A DNA stretch of 64,000 bases, from assembly GCA_019359435.1 (NCBI GenBank), contig JAHHHI010000086.1, positions 1 to 64,000 of the forward strand. The letters run 5' to 3'. Shown in pieces: positions 44,962 through 54,396 of the stretch (the first letter of the stretch is position 1; every line of letters starts with the position of its first letter). Source of the DNA: Kaiparowitsia implicata GSE-PSE-MK54-09C. Lineage in GTDB: Bacteria; Cyanobacteriota; Cyanobacteriia; Elainellales; Elainellaceae. The notes below the pieces were generated by a model that saw only the letters and a list, made by a program, of their open reading frames with translations, did not search any database and was not told the DNA's origin. Made by a program: the position numbers and the translations under genes.

Positions 44962-45501
44962 ATGACACCAGCATTTAACCGAGTGCCAAAATCTGCGCAC
45001 TCAAAACATTCACCACGCATTACGCCAGACTATCGCGAGCTCACCCTGCATGATTCCTACGCGTGCCCTATTTGCCAGCATGGAGAAATCAGCAGCCTAG
45101 CGCTTATGGATGCGTTTGCCTGCAACTTCTGCCGCCATATTTTTGCAGTCAATGTAGAGAGCCAAGCCATCGAAGTGGTCGATAGCTCGCAGCCTATGAC
45201 TTGGCGATGGAGTGGCCGCAACTGGCAGGTGGCTCGGCAGGAAGATGCCAACGTGCGCACCGTCATCTGGCTGATTGCAGTTGCCATTGTGCTATTGCCG
45301 CCTCTGGTGGTGGGGCTGTCGGTCTACACCTTTCCGCCATTGCCCAACAGCCCACTGTCATGGTTTCCGGTGGCTTGGGTAGTAGGCACCTTCATCCTCC
45401 ATCTGACTATGGTGACGTGGCTTTTAGTAGAGCACTATCAATTTCCTCGCTATGTGGCGTTCAAAATTCGTTTGCGAGAGCTGTTTGAGCGCCGTGCCTA
45501 A
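44962..45501 (+). CDS. Two-helix membrane protein with a zinc-ribbon-like N-terminus
   Basis: This 179-residue protein has two CxxC pairs (Cys35/Cys38 in CPICQHG and Cys54/Cys57 in CNFCRHIF) that should form a zinc ribbon. Two membrane helices follow (about 100-122 and 134-158). A basic C-terminal tail (RYVAFKIRLRELFERRA) should face the cytoplasm. Such proteins are seen in cyanobacteria, but I know no function. It is followed by another small zinc-ribbon gene on the same strand, 230 bases away. Confidence 0.68.
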   Translation: MTPAFNRVPKSAHSKHSPRITPDYRELTLHDSYACPICQHGEISSLALMDAFACNFCRHIFAVNVESQAIEVVDSSQPMTWRWSGRNWQVARQEDANVRTVIWLIAVAIVLLPPLVVGLSVYTFPPLPNSPLSWFPVAWVVGTFILHLTMVTWLLVEHYQFPRYVAFKIRLRELFERRA

Positions 45502-45731
45502 TTGAGCGCTGCAATCCCTAATGGTGTCAGTTTTAGCAGGGTTGCCTCTAAACAATTTTGTATGATTAGGAATTCTGCACCCTGCGCTGTATCTAAGTGA
45601 GTGCTGACATGCTCATGATGACTGCTGGAATCTAACTCTGCGATACTTGCGAGACAGCCAGACCTGGGGTTAAACCTAGGATTTAATGAGAGTCAGGGTA
45701 CTTTATAGGGAGAGTGGATGGAGGGTTAACA

Positions 45732-46037
45732 ATGCCTTTGGATGAATGTCCAAACTGTAGCTATCGATTAGGGCCGCCGCTGAAGTCGTCGGGGCGGCAA
45801 GTCTGTATGAAATGCGGCTGGTCAGATCGTCCTCGGCAATCTGCTGCAAGCAGTTTAGCGGGGCGTTCGGCGGCGTCCAAGCCTCCGAAACCCTTGCCTG
45901 AGAAGGCTTTGACGCCAGACGAAATCCAAAAGATTTTATCCCAGGCGGCAGCAACGGCTAAAAACAACATGAAGCCTAAGAGCAAGCAAGATCCCTCTGT
46001 GGGTCAGCCTATTGATCTCTCTAATTTGGGCGAATAG
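45732..46037 (+). CDS. Small zinc-ribbon protein
   Basis: This 101-residue protein begins MPLDECPNCSYRLG and has two CxxC pairs (Cys6/Cys9 and Cys25/Cys28) forming a zinc ribbon. A Pro/Lys/Ser-rich linker and a conserved-looking C-terminal helix follow (LTPDEIQKILSQAAATAKNNM). It could bind nucleic acid or a partner protein, but no function is known to me. ATG at 45732 is chosen because it places the first cysteine pair near the N-terminus. An earlier ATG at 45714 is possible. Confidence 0.65.
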   Translation: MPLDECPNCSYRLGPPLKSSGRQVCMKCGWSDRPRQSAASSLAGRSAASKPPKPLPEKALTPDEIQKILSQAAATAKNNMKPKSKQDPSVGQPIDLSNLGE

Positions 46038-46089
46038 CTTGCATTATGCCCACGCGTCATGACCTTGTCACTATCGGTACTTAGAGTAA

Positions 46090-47814
46090 ATGCGAGATAG
46101 TGCCCCGCCACATCGCAATGACATGGATTGGCTGCTGCGGCAAGCCGTTGGGGCGATCGCCCTCGCCCATCACGCTGACTGCGCCGTTTGGTGTCGCATT
46201 GATCTCGCTGCGGATACAGCGTGGGTCTATGCGACGGTAGGCATTGCAGATCGGGTTACCTTGGGTAGCACTCCGGCAGTCATTCGGGAGCCTTGGCCTG
46301 AGGAGCCTGAGACTGGGGAGCCTGGGACTGAGGAGTCCGCTACAGTAGGCTCTATGGCGGAGCAACAGACAGCCGCAAGCGGCGTTGCCGCAGAGGTAGA
46401 GAGCCAGCCGCTACCAGTCGTGCACTCCTACCGAGTATCGCCCCTGCCGCTCTGGGTTATTGATCAAGTGCGATCGCCCCATCGGATGCAGTTTGAGGAT
46501 GGCACCTTAGTGCAGCCGCTACCGCCGCCCGCGGTCACAGTCTCGGCAGATGAAGCCCCACCCTCTGCCGATCTGCCGTTCCTTCTGCAACTGCACCGTC
46601 CCCAAACGGCAGCGCCCGATCGATCTAACCGAGCTGTGACTCTATTTACGACCGAGATTGAGGGCTGGGCTAAAGAAGAATTAGCGGCGCTGAAGGCTCA
46701 AGCCACAGAGTTAAGCCTCGCCTATAGCAGCGTGTACTGGCGGCACAAGCTAGCCCAGGCACGGTTGCACATTGCCCGGTTGGGCCGCATTACCCACTTA
46801 CTCAATTCCTACATGGAGCCAGACGGGGTGGTGCAAACCATCTTGGCAGAGCTAGGGCAAGAATTTGGGGGCGATCGCACCCTGCTCGTGCAGGTGAGTG
46901 CGCCCGGTGCAGCGCTCATTGCCCACTGGGCCGCTGACTCTGTCCTAGAGCCAATTCCCGCCTTTCCGCCCGATGCCGATGCGGCCTGGCAGACAGCCGC
47001 CGCCCTATTCTTGCAAGATGGGGTCTCATACTTGCAAGTAGAGCCGCTAAACGACGAACTCGCCGCCCTGCGACCGTTACTGCCCGCCACTCAGACCCCC
47101 TCGCTGCTGTTGCTGCCTGTGTTTATCCAGCAAGAGCTGTTTGGGATTGTGGCCCTCGCGCAGCAGGATGGCAACAGCGCCTCTCTCGAGCAAGTGCAAT
47201 GGGTGAGCCAAGTAGTGGATTATTTGGCGATCGCCCTGACCCAGATGCAGCATACCCAAAGCCTGCGCCACCATCCCGATGCTCAGTGGCTGCCCTTGCC
47301 CTCAACCCTGCAAGCCGACGCCCAAGACCTGCTGCTTACCCACTGCCTCGCGCGCGAAGCCCTAGAAGATGAATTGAAACAGCTCAGCAGCAAAGCCCTG
47401 TGGGCCGAGCAACCTGTTTTTTGCATTCTGATGTGCGACATTGACTACTTCAAGCTAATCAACGATGCCCACGGCTACCCTGCCGGAGATGGGGTATTGC
47501 AAACTCTCGTAGAGCGCTTGCGGCACCAACTGCGCAAAGACACTCCCATTTATCGCCATGGCGGCGAAGAGTTTGTGATGATCTTGCGCGCTACCCCGCT
47601 GGCGCTCGCAACCGACATCGCTGAGCGTCTGCAGCAAGTCATTCGCGGCAAGCCCTTCTGGGTCGCCAACCAGCCCCTCACCGTAACCACGAGCATTGGC
47701 ATCGCCCAAAAAGAGGCCAGCCTAGATGCGACCGCATGGGACGTATTGCACCGAGCCGAGCAAGCGCTACTTCAGGCCAAGCGCCATGGCCGCAATTGTG
47801 TTAAGGCGCTGTAG
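46090..47814 (+). CDS. GAF-domain diguanylate cyclase (GGDEF)
   Basis: This 574-residue protein ends in a GGDEF domain (about 405-574) with an intact active-site motif YRHGGEEF and the metal-binding LMCDIDYFKLIND. It should make cyclic di-GMP, which controls motility and adhesion. A GAF domain (about 235-380) precedes it. The N-terminal ~200 residues are divergent and include a low-complexity Glu/Pro/Thr segment. The inhibitory RxxD site five residues before GGEEF is not evident, so product inhibition may be absent. No membrane helix is seen. It converges with the two-cysteine GAF kinase gene, 34 bases apart. Confidence 0.9.
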   Translation: MRDSAPPHRNDMDWLLRQAVGAIALAHHADCAVWCRIDLAADTAWVYATVGIADRVTLGSTPAVIREPWPEEPETGEPGTEESATVGSMAEQQTAASGVAAEVESQPLPVVHSYRVSPLPLWVIDQVRSPHRMQFEDGTLVQPLPPPAVTVSADEAPPSADLPFLLQLHRPQTAAPDRSNRAVTLFTTEIEGWAKEELAALKAQATELSLAYSSVYWRHKLAQARLHIARLGRITHLLNSYMEPDGVVQTILAELGQEFGGDRTLLVQVSAPGAALIAHWAADSVLEPIPAFPPDADAAWQTAAALFLQDGVSYLQVEPLNDELAALRPLLPATQTPSLLLLPVFIQQELFGIVALAQQDGNSASLEQVQWVSQVVDYLAIALTQMQHTQSLRHHPDAQWLPLPSTLQADAQDLLLTHCLAREALEDELKQLSSKALWAEQPVFCILMCDIDYFKLINDAHGYPAGDGVLQTLVERLRHQLRKDTPIYRHGGEEFVMILRATPLALATDIAERLQQVIRGKPFWVANQPLTVTTSIGIAQKEASLDATAWDVLHRAEQALLQAKRHGRNCVKAL

Positions 47815-47848
47815 TGCCAATACGCTGTAGTCCCAATACCCGCTGGCG

Positions 47849-50800
47849 TCAATGCGCTATGGGCAGCACCGCACGCTTAGTATGGTGAGCCGGGGGTCGG
47901 AGGGGCAAGCAGAGATCAAACGTCGTCCAAGCGTCACAACTCGATACGCTGAGCACACCGCCCAGATGCTCCGCCAGCTTTTTGGACAGCGCTAGCCCTA
48001 GCCCGGTGCCGCCGTGTTTCCAGGGGTCATGGTTGGGGATCCGGTAAAATCGCTCAAACACATGCGTCTGCTCTTCTGGCGCAATTTCGACCCCAGAATT
48101 GCTAACGCTGATAGTGAGAAAATCTGCCAGAGGCTTGGCGGTAATTCGGATCTGTTCCGCCGCCGGGGTGTACTTGCAGGCGTTGGTCAACAGTTCCGAC
48201 AGAATCCGCCCTAAATAGCTGCTGTCTGTGTGGACGGTGGGCAGGTGCGGCGGCAGTGCAATCGTGAGGGTTTGCTGTTGGCGCTGGGCCTGTTGCAGAA
48301 ATGGCTCCACGACATGGCGAATCCAGGTGTGGGGCTCAATGTCGGCCAGAAGCAAGGGTTCGGTCTCAGCATCTAGACGGGAGAGATCGAGCAGGGTATT
48401 GATCAGGTCTAGTTCTTGCTGGCAGGCCTCCGTCAGAATAGTCAGGTAGCGATGCATAGGTTGGTCATCCAATAGCCCCAGCTTGGCAAAGCTCATTTCT
48501 AACATTTGGGCCGCCATGTGGATGTTTGCCATTGGGGTTCGCAGTTCGTGGGAGACGCTGCATAAGAAATCGTCTTTAAGGTGGTTAAGGCGTTCTAGCT
48601 CCTTGACTTGGGCATGGGCGGCTTCGTAGAGGCGGGCTTGACGAATGGCGATCGCACATTGATTAGCCACCTGCTGCACTAAGCGAATTTCTAACTCGTC
48701 AAAGCAGGCCCCATTTAGCTTGTAAAGCCATAAATCTCCAATCACACCCTGGTCATCAATCAACGGGCAGGCAAATACGCTAAACGGCTGGGTTAGGGCT
48801 CGAATCGTCACACAATCCCCCTCTCGATGCAGCCGCCAGCAAAAGTGCAGCGATTCGCCAGCGAGCAACGATGGGTAGATTTCTGGATAATTCTTCATCA
48901 TCACCAAGCGGTGCTGCACACTGGGCACGGCGGTCACCACGTGTTCATAGCGAATGTTCGAGGTCTGGGCCTCTAGGTCATAGATGCCCGTGTCGCAGAT
49001 GCTCACCTCAAGGCCTGTGGCAATTTCCTGCACAGCCGTTTGCAAAATTTGAGACTCGTCTAGGCTGTCACACACCCGATCGGTAATCCGCTTGAGCAGT
49101 TCTTCGTGGTGCAGAGCGCGACGCAGTTGCTGGGTGCGGCGTTCCACCGTTTGCTCTAGCGTGATGTTGAGCGTCTGCAGTTGGCTATATAAGGTCGATT
49201 GCTGAATGGCGATTCCCGCCTGTTCGGCAAGCTGCAGCAGTAGATCCTTTTCCCAGGGCTGCCACACGCGCGGCCGGGTGCAGTGGTGGGCAATCAGCAA
49301 TCCCCAAAGGCGATCGCCCGACCGAATGGGCACCACCAGATTCGCCATTACCTGAAAGTGATCGAGCAGGTCACGATAGCAGGGTTCAATGTTTGCCGTA
49401 CCCACGTTATCAATGGCACTCGTCCGCCCGTCTCGATAGGGCTGCGCCTGTTGGTCGCCAAAGCAGGGGTCATGATAAATTTCGCCAACCAGCGAGTAGC
49501 GCGAGGCCACAATTGATTCCACAACAAAGCTGCCGCTCCAGTCGGGGTTGAAGCGATAAATCACAACGCGATCGACCTGCAAAAACTGGCGCACTTCAGT
49601 AACGGTGGTTTGCAGCACCACGTCTAAATCGAGCGATCGCCGCACCTGCTGCGTCATCCAATGAATGAGGCGATCGCGCCGCGCCTGCTGTGCCCGCAAC
49701 CGTTCAATTTGAATACGTTCGGTGATATCAGTATTGGCAACCACACAGGTTATTACCTTGCCCATCGGGTCTTTAAGCGGATAAAAGCGCGTCAGGCTAT
49801 GGCGAAACGCGCCGTCATGGCAGCGATAGATCAGTTCCACATTGCTTAAGGACTGCCCCGCAAAGACGCGCTCTGTCATTTGAGAGATGGACAGAGGATA
49901 ATCCAACCGATGCACAATAGACGCCATCGACTCGCCGCAAATGGTCGCGGAATAGCCATACAGATCACGACAGGCCGCATTCCAAGACTGAATGGTGCCA
50001 TCGCGCTGAATTGAAAAAATCGGAATCGGCGAATGCTCAATGGTCTGACGATAGCCATCTTGGCTGCGCGCCAGCAGTTCGTGGGTGCGTTTAATGGGCG
50101 TAATGTCAATCGACAGGGTAGTGAGGTGGAAAGGCTCAGACTGAGGATGGGGCTGTCGCCTCAGCTGAGTTGCAATCCACCGCATCTCTTGGTGCTGGGT
50201 CAAAAACCGATACTCAACGGTGATGGGATCTACAGTCAGCAGAGCCGCTCGGCAGCTGTGCTGAACGCGGGGCGCATCGTCGGGGTGAATGCGCGATTGC
50301 CAGAGGGTAGGAGTGGTTTGAAAGGCTTGGCTAGCATGGCCAAAGAGTTGCGCCACGCCGGCTGAGCCGATTTGGTAAAGCAGGTGACCCTCAGCATCGC
50401 TTGAGAACTGGGCGATCGCCACCACAGAGGAATTCAGCAAACTAGCGGCTTCAGATTCCGGCCCCCCGCCTACCGCCGGGACTGGTGCCATCAGCTGCTG
50501 CTGGATTGCATCCAAGGTGAGAATCCGCACCACCTCGCCCCCCTCAGACACGATGGGCAGGTGGTGAATACGGTGGTGGTGCAGCAGTTGGGCAGCCTTA
50601 AGCAGATTGCCCGCATCCAACTCTGACAGGGTGATAACGGGATGGCTCATCACCGCGCTGACGGGCGCAGATGTGTCTAGCCCACGGGCGATCGCCCCCA
50701 CCACATCCTGCCCCGTCACGATACCGCAAAGGGTGCCCTGGGTCATCACCAAGACACAGCGGCTAGGCTGCGGGTGCAGCAGCTTAATAGCCGCTGCCAG

Positions 50801-50881
50801 TGAACAGTCTGGCGACACAGTGGCCGTCGGGCTAGGGCGCTGGCTGGGCGCTGAGTTAGGCGGAATAGGCTCTAGAGGCAT
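47849..50881 (-). CDS. CBS-PAS-PAS-GAF-GAF histidine kinase with a candidate bilin-binding GAF
   Basis: This soluble kinase of about 1010 residues has paired CBS domains (about 15-130), two PAS domains (about 150-260 and 270-390), a phytochrome-type GAF (about 415-565), a second GAF (about 610-745) and a transmitter (H-box VSHELRTPM with His778, N-box LLTNACKYTP, G-box GGTGLGLAL). The first GAF carries both cysteines expected of DXCF cyanobacteriochromes: D-P-C-F (Cys473) and the canonical site in EPCYRDLLDHFQVMANLVVPI (Cys501). The usual Cys-His pair there is Cys-Tyr. Covalent bilin binding is therefore possible but unproven. The C-terminal half parallels the kinase at 30753. No regulator gene is adjacent. 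Confidence 0.88.
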   Translation of the reverse strand: MPLEPIPPNSAPSQRPSPTATVSPDCSLAAAIKLLHPQPSRCVLVMTQGTLCGIVTGQDVVGAIARGLDTSAPVSAVMSHPVITLSELDAGNLLKAAQLLHHHRIHHLPIVSEGGEVVRILTLDAIQQQLMAPVPAVGGGPESEAASLLNSSVVAIAQFSSDAEGHLLYQIGSAGVAQLFGHASQAFQTTPTLWQSRIHPDDAPRVQHSCRAALLTVDPITVEYRFLTQHQEMRWIATQLRRQPHPQSEPFHLTTLSIDITPIKRTHELLARSQDGYRQTIEHSPIPIFSIQRDGTIQSWNAACRDLYGYSATICGESMASIVHRLDYPLSISQMTERVFAGQSLSNVELIYRCHDGAFRHSLTRFYPLKDPMGKVITCVVANTDITERIQIERLRAQQARRDRLIHWMTQQVRRSLDLDVVLQTTVTEVRQFLQVDRVVIYRFNPDWSGSFVVESIVASRYSLVGEIYHDPCFGDQQAQPYRDGRTSAIDNVGTANIEPCYRDLLDHFQVMANLVVPIRSGDRLWGLLIAHHCTRPRVWQPWEKDLLLQLAEQAGIAIQQSTLYSQLQTLNITLEQTVERRTQQLRRALHHEELLKRITDRVCDSLDESQILQTAVQEIATGLEVSICDTGIYDLEAQTSNIRYEHVVTAVPSVQHRLVMMKNYPEIYPSLLAGESLHFCWRLHREGDCVTIRALTQPFSVFACPLIDDQGVIGDLWLYKLNGACFDELEIRLVQQVANQCAIAIRQARLYEAAHAQVKELERLNHLKDDFLCSVSHELRTPMANIHMAAQMLEMSFAKLGLLDDQPMHRYLTILTEACQQELDLINTLLDLSRLDAETEPLLLADIEPHTWIRHVVEPFLQQAQRQQQTLTIALPPHLPTVHTDSSYLGRILSELLTNACKYTPAAEQIRITAKPLADFLTISVSNSGVEIAPEEQTHVFERFYRIPNHDPWKHGGTGLGLALSKKLAEHLGGVLSVSSCDAWTTFDLCLPLRPPAHHTKRAVLPIAH

Positions 50882-51364
50882 GGACAAAAAAGGCTGCGGA
50901 GGGTTGCAATGCAGCAAGGGGAAGGCTTGCTCAGCAGTGGCACGGGTGAAATGCAGGAGTCGGAGATTTGCCAGACCCACAGCGGCGCTGGCCAGAGTGG
51001 CAAAAACCGCACCACGGCGTGCATAGACTCTTTTTGGCTCGTGTGGCGCTGCGGTTTCGAGACATGGGTTATGGCAGTAGCCTCCTTAAGGTTTAGAACA
51101 CTCAGCGGACATCATGTCCCGAGAGTTAGCCGTCAAGTTCAGCAAAGTCCTCAACCCGCACTGTCAGCAATGCGGGGAAAACGGGTTTGCGTTGTGTCAG
51201 CGACGCGCTGCGGGACTGACACAACACTATCGAACTCATGTCTAGATGTAGAGACTTCAGGTGACATACTGAACCGACTGTATAAGGTTCATAACCTCTG
51301 CCGTTTTATCTTTGCCGTTTTATCTTTAATGTAGCAACGCCAATTTTTTAACGCATTAAACGCA
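50882..51364. other. Spacer with a hairpin of the 18301 type
   Basis: Apart from the hairpin at 51189-51227 and a small CCCGCA/TGCGGG stem near 51160, no feature is supported. Rightward open frames across it look like shadows of the kinase gene's 5' part and low-complexity sequence. Confidence 0.35.
51189..51227. repeat. 39-base palindromic hairpin, second copy of the 18301-18339 type
   Basis: GCGTTGTGTCAG pairs with CTGACACAAC near its 3' end. Aligned base for base with 18301-18339 it shares length, stem and the central CGCTG. A stem change at position 8 (G for T) is compensated at position 32 (C for A). Confidence 0.55.
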
Positions 51365-52234
51365 TTAATTAGATTCGTGAGTGGTGCCCGCTGTCATTGC
51401 CGTCATAACAGCCGCCTGACTAGTCACAGCATACACAGTCTTTAAATAGTCCATAATAGTTTCTGGCGCAATGACACTAAATGTAGCTGTGATGTCGGGG
51501 TGCGTCGGAAAATTGCCCAGGATATCGAGGGGCAGATCGCTGCCAGGGGCAGGCGCAATCACCACTAAGGATGGATCGATTTGGTGATCGTATTGCCAAA
51601 ACTGCTGCAGGGCGATCGCCCTCTCCGCTTCAGTCGTCTCAATCGCAGTCGCTTCACTCTCAGCCGCTTCACTCTCAGCCTCTGGCGCAGCAGGTGCGGG
51701 AGCGCTACGCAAGTGCCGCAACGCGCTGATGATCTGATCCTTCGTGCGCCCCCGCAGCTGAAACAGCACAAAGGGATCTTCGCTAAAGCGATCGCCCAGC
51801 AGATAATACACCGCCCCAATATGCTTGCAGGGGTTAGCGGGGTCAGGGCAAGAGCATTTGCTGTGAATATCAAACTTGGTAAACGGAAACAAGCTCAGCC
51901 CATTTTCGGTAAACACCTCTTCAATATTATGAGGCATTTCACCCGACAGCAGCTTCGCGGAGAACACCGCCTGCTGGGCCAGCGACTCAATCACATACTG
52001 CCACTGCTCATCATCAAACGCGTCAAGGTGCAGGCTAACGCGATAGGGCTCTGGCGCGGTGCCCTGCACCAACGCTCGCACGTTTGATGTTTCAAAGGAA
52101 ATGCTTAGCACATGCCCCTCGCGGGCATAGTTGCGCGCCCGCGCTAGGCGGGGAATGCGCCCAAACGATTCCAGCACATCAACCCAGCGCTGGGCCCACC
52201 ATTCTCGACTGGGTTGAGCTTCAAAATGGGTCAT
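51365..52234 (-). CDS. SWIM zinc-finger protein
   Basis: This 289-residue protein has a SWIM zinc-binding motif C-x-C-x6-C-x-H (Cys127, Cys129, Cys136 and His138 in CSCPDPANPCKH). It is preceded by a domain beginning WWAQRWVDVLESFGRIPRLARARNYAREG. SWIM proteins of this type often accompany SNF2-family helicases, but none lies next to this gene. DNA or protein binding is the family expectation. The C-terminal part carries an Ala/Glu-rich low-complexity repeat (AAESEA) and then a short conserved-looking tail. It stands alone. Confidence 0.88.
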   Translation of the reverse strand: MTHFEAQPSREWWAQRWVDVLESFGRIPRLARARNYAREGHVLSISFETSNVRALVQGTAPEPYRVSLHLDAFDDEQWQYVIESLAQQAVFSAKLLSGEMPHNIEEVFTENGLSLFPFTKFDIHSKCSCPDPANPCKHIGAVYYLLGDRFSEDPFVLFQLRGRTKDQIISALRHLRSAPAPAAPEAESEAAESEATAIETTEAERAIALQQFWQYDHQIDPSLVVIAPAPGSDLPLDILGNFPTHPDITATFSVIAPETIMDYLKTVYAVTSQAAVMTAMTAGTTHESN

Positions 52235-52485
52235 GGGTTGAGCATCCTGGCATGACTGGGTGTGTGATTAGCCCCGATGGCAGATTATCTAACGAACACG
52301 CTGTCTAACGAGAGCGGCTGCAAACTCTGGGGAGGGGAGGGCGATCGCCCTCCCTTCATCAAACGCCACCTGCCTCAGAAGATCAAGTCAGGTCTGACGC
52401 GCTCCTGCGGCATTCTGGGAATGTGGGACGGTGTTTGAGAGGTTATGTTTCCCCCAAATTGCCCCACTGCATCAGTCCTACCCAG

Positions 52486-53736
52486 TCACAGAAAATCAAG
52501 GGGATTAATCGGTTCCCCATTACGCCGCACTTCAAAGTGCAAATGTGGCCCTGTGGAAAAGCCGGTAGACCCAACAGCGGCGATCGCCTGTCCCCGCTGC
52601 ACCGTTTGCCCTTCGGATACAAAAATGCGACTGCTGTGAGCATAAAGGGTCGAGAGCTTATTGCCGTGATCAATGATCACCGTTCTGCCATAGCCCCCCT
52701 GCCATCCCGCCGAGATCACCACGCCACTATCTGCCGCCCGAATCGTCGTGCCTTGGGGTGCCCCAAAGTCGATGCCCGCATGAAAGCGGCGAGTGCCCAA
52801 AATGGGATGCACCCGATAACCAAAGTTGCTGGTCAGTCGGCCATCGGTGGGAATATTGAACACGCCCGTGCCGCGCAGCGCCACCCCCACATTCAGCCGC
52901 TGCCGAATCAGCGCCGCAATATTGTTAGAGTCGCGGGTGAGCTGATCTTCCGCCTCCTCTAGCGCTTGGCGATTGCGCTGAAACCGATCGACCAAGCCAC
53001 TCTGCACATCGGCCTGCTGCTCATAGGCGGCTTTGCGGCTCAGCAATTCTTGAGTTAGCAGGGTAATCTCGTTTTTTTGGCGCTCCACTTCGCCGCGCTG
53101 CTGGCTGATATCGGCCGCGTTGGCATAGAGCTGCTCCAACATGTCACGGTCTGCCGCATACACCCGCTGCAGCTGATAGCGCCGTTCCAAGAACTCGTTT
53201 AGGTTCTGGCTTTGCAGCAGCACAGCCCAGCCGCGACTGCTCTGCTGCCGCTGCAAAAACTTGAGCCGCCCTACGGTCGCGAACTGCTGCTGCTGAAAGG
53301 CCCGCTCTGCCTGCGCTAGTTCGTCTTCTAAAATCTGCAATCGCGTGTTGGCCTGCTGAATGCGGGTCTCGTTCTCGCGGATAGTTTCTGTGGTGTTTTC
53401 GATCTGATCAGTCAACCCTTCAAGTTGCCCCTGAGCAGTCTCTTCTAAATTTTGCAGCTCGCTGCGCTGTTTGCGAATGGCCTCGCGCTTTTGCTCAAGC
53501 TGCTGCTGCTGCTGCCGCAGCGTTTCAATTGGGGCGCTTGGTGAGGGCTGCTGGGCCAGTTGCACCGAGAGATGCGCAGACGGAGAAGTCGCCGCAGCGG
53601 GGAGCGCGAGATGCGCCAGACTGCTCACCCCCAGGATGATCGCGATCGCCATCCCCAGCATCTGCCAACCGACGAAACGAGCCCGAGGCCGTTGATTAAG
53701 TTGCTTATAGTGGGCGATCGCCCGATCTATCCCCAC
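52486..53736 (-). CDS. EnvC/NlpD-like M23 peptidase with coiled coil
   Basis: This protein of about 416 residues has a signal or anchor helix, a long coiled coil (Gln/Glu/Arg-rich heptads) and a C-terminal M23 LytM domain. The M23 motifs are HAGIDFGAP and HLHFEVR. The plan matches murein hydrolase activators such as EnvC or active M23 endopeptidases of cell division, acting on peptidoglycan in the periplasm. Zinc ligands appear intact, so direct peptidase activity is possible. The start is uncertain: GTG 53736 gives a positively charged N-terminus, ATG 53661 is shorter. It overlaps the end of the upstream LysE gene by 10 bases. Confidence 0.87.
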   Translation of the reverse strand: MGIDRAIAHYKQLNQRPRARFVGWQMLGMAIAIILGVSSLAHLALPAAATSPSAHLSVQLAQQPSPSAPIETLRQQQQQLEQKREAIRKQRSELQNLEETAQGQLEGLTDQIENTTETIRENETRIQQANTRLQILEDELAQAERAFQQQQFATVGRLKFLQRQQSSRGWAVLLQSQNLNEFLERRYQLQRVYAADRDMLEQLYANAADISQQRGEVERQKNEITLLTQELLSRKAAYEQQADVQSGLVDRFQRNRQALEEAEDQLTRDSNNIAALIRQRLNVGVALRGTGVFNIPTDGRLTSNFGYRVHPILGTRRFHAGIDFGAPQGTTIRAADSGVVISAGWQGGYGRTVIIDHGNKLSTLYAHSSRIFVSEGQTVQRGQAIAAVGSTGFSTGPHLHFEVRRNGEPINPLDFL

Positions 53737-54356
53737 CCCCACGGCACCAGAGCCGCGCAGCCAAAGACGATCAGAACGATGCCAGAAATGCGGTTTACCC
53801 ATCGCAAGCGACTAGAACTGAACCTTGATCGAACCAGACCGATACTCGCACTCAGCAGCAGCCACCACAACGCCGAGCCCAGAAACACCCCGACCACCAG
53901 CGTGGTTGCCGCACCCGCATTCCCCTCTGTGCTGGCCAACCCCAATCCAGCAAATACCGCCGCAAAGGACAGGATCGTGGTGGGGTTCGTGAGCGTGAGA
54001 ACGAGGGTAGAGCCATAGGCCGCCAGCAGCCCATACCTGGGCAGTGCTGAGGCAGATAGCTCAGCGGGCCTTGATCGTAGCGTGTGAATCCCTAAACCTA
54101 TCAAAAAAATTCCGCCAATCCAGCGCAACCCTGTGCCCTGCCCGATTAAGGCGGCTGAGATAAACGTTACCCCATATCCGGCGATCGCACCATATATAGC
54201 GTCGGCAGTGGCCGCACCCAAGCCCGACATCAGCCCAGCCATCGGCCCGTTTGCCAGCGTTCGGCGAATGCACAAGATCCCGATAGGCCCTACAGGAGCC
54301 GCAATTGAGAGCCCTATCACAAAGCCTCGAATCAGAAAAGAAGAGGGTACGTCCAT
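53727..54356 (-). CDS. LysE/RhtB family amino acid exporter
   Basis: This 209-residue membrane protein has about six helices and the LysE-family start FVIGLSIAAPVGPIGILCIRRTLANG, whose APVGP loop is a family hallmark. The segments GLGAATADAIYGAIAG and NPTTILSFAAVFAGLGL fit as well. Such proteins export amino acids or related compounds. The neighbouring upstream gene encodes an Lrp/AsnC regulator on the same strand 40 bases away, a frequent pairing in which the regulator senses the exported amino acid. The exact substrate is unknown. Confidence 0.9.
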   Translation of the reverse strand: MDVPSSFLIRGFVIGLSIAAPVGPIGILCIRRTLANGPMAGLMSGLGAATADAIYGAIAGYGVTFISAALIGQGTGLRWIGGIFLIGLGIHTLRSRPAELSASALPRYGLLAAYGSTLVLTLTNPTTILSFAAVFAGLGLASTEGNAGAATTLVVGVFLGSALWWLLLSASIGLVRSRFSSSRLRWVNRISGIVLIVFGCAALVPWGWG

Positions 54357-54396
54357 TGTTTTGTTTTGTTACAAGACGGCAAGAGTCAATCCAAAT

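Noticed and set aside
50607-51334. Rightward frames across the 5' end of the two-cysteine GAF kinase gene
   Set aside because: They are low-complexity shadows of the kinase gene and the following spacer.
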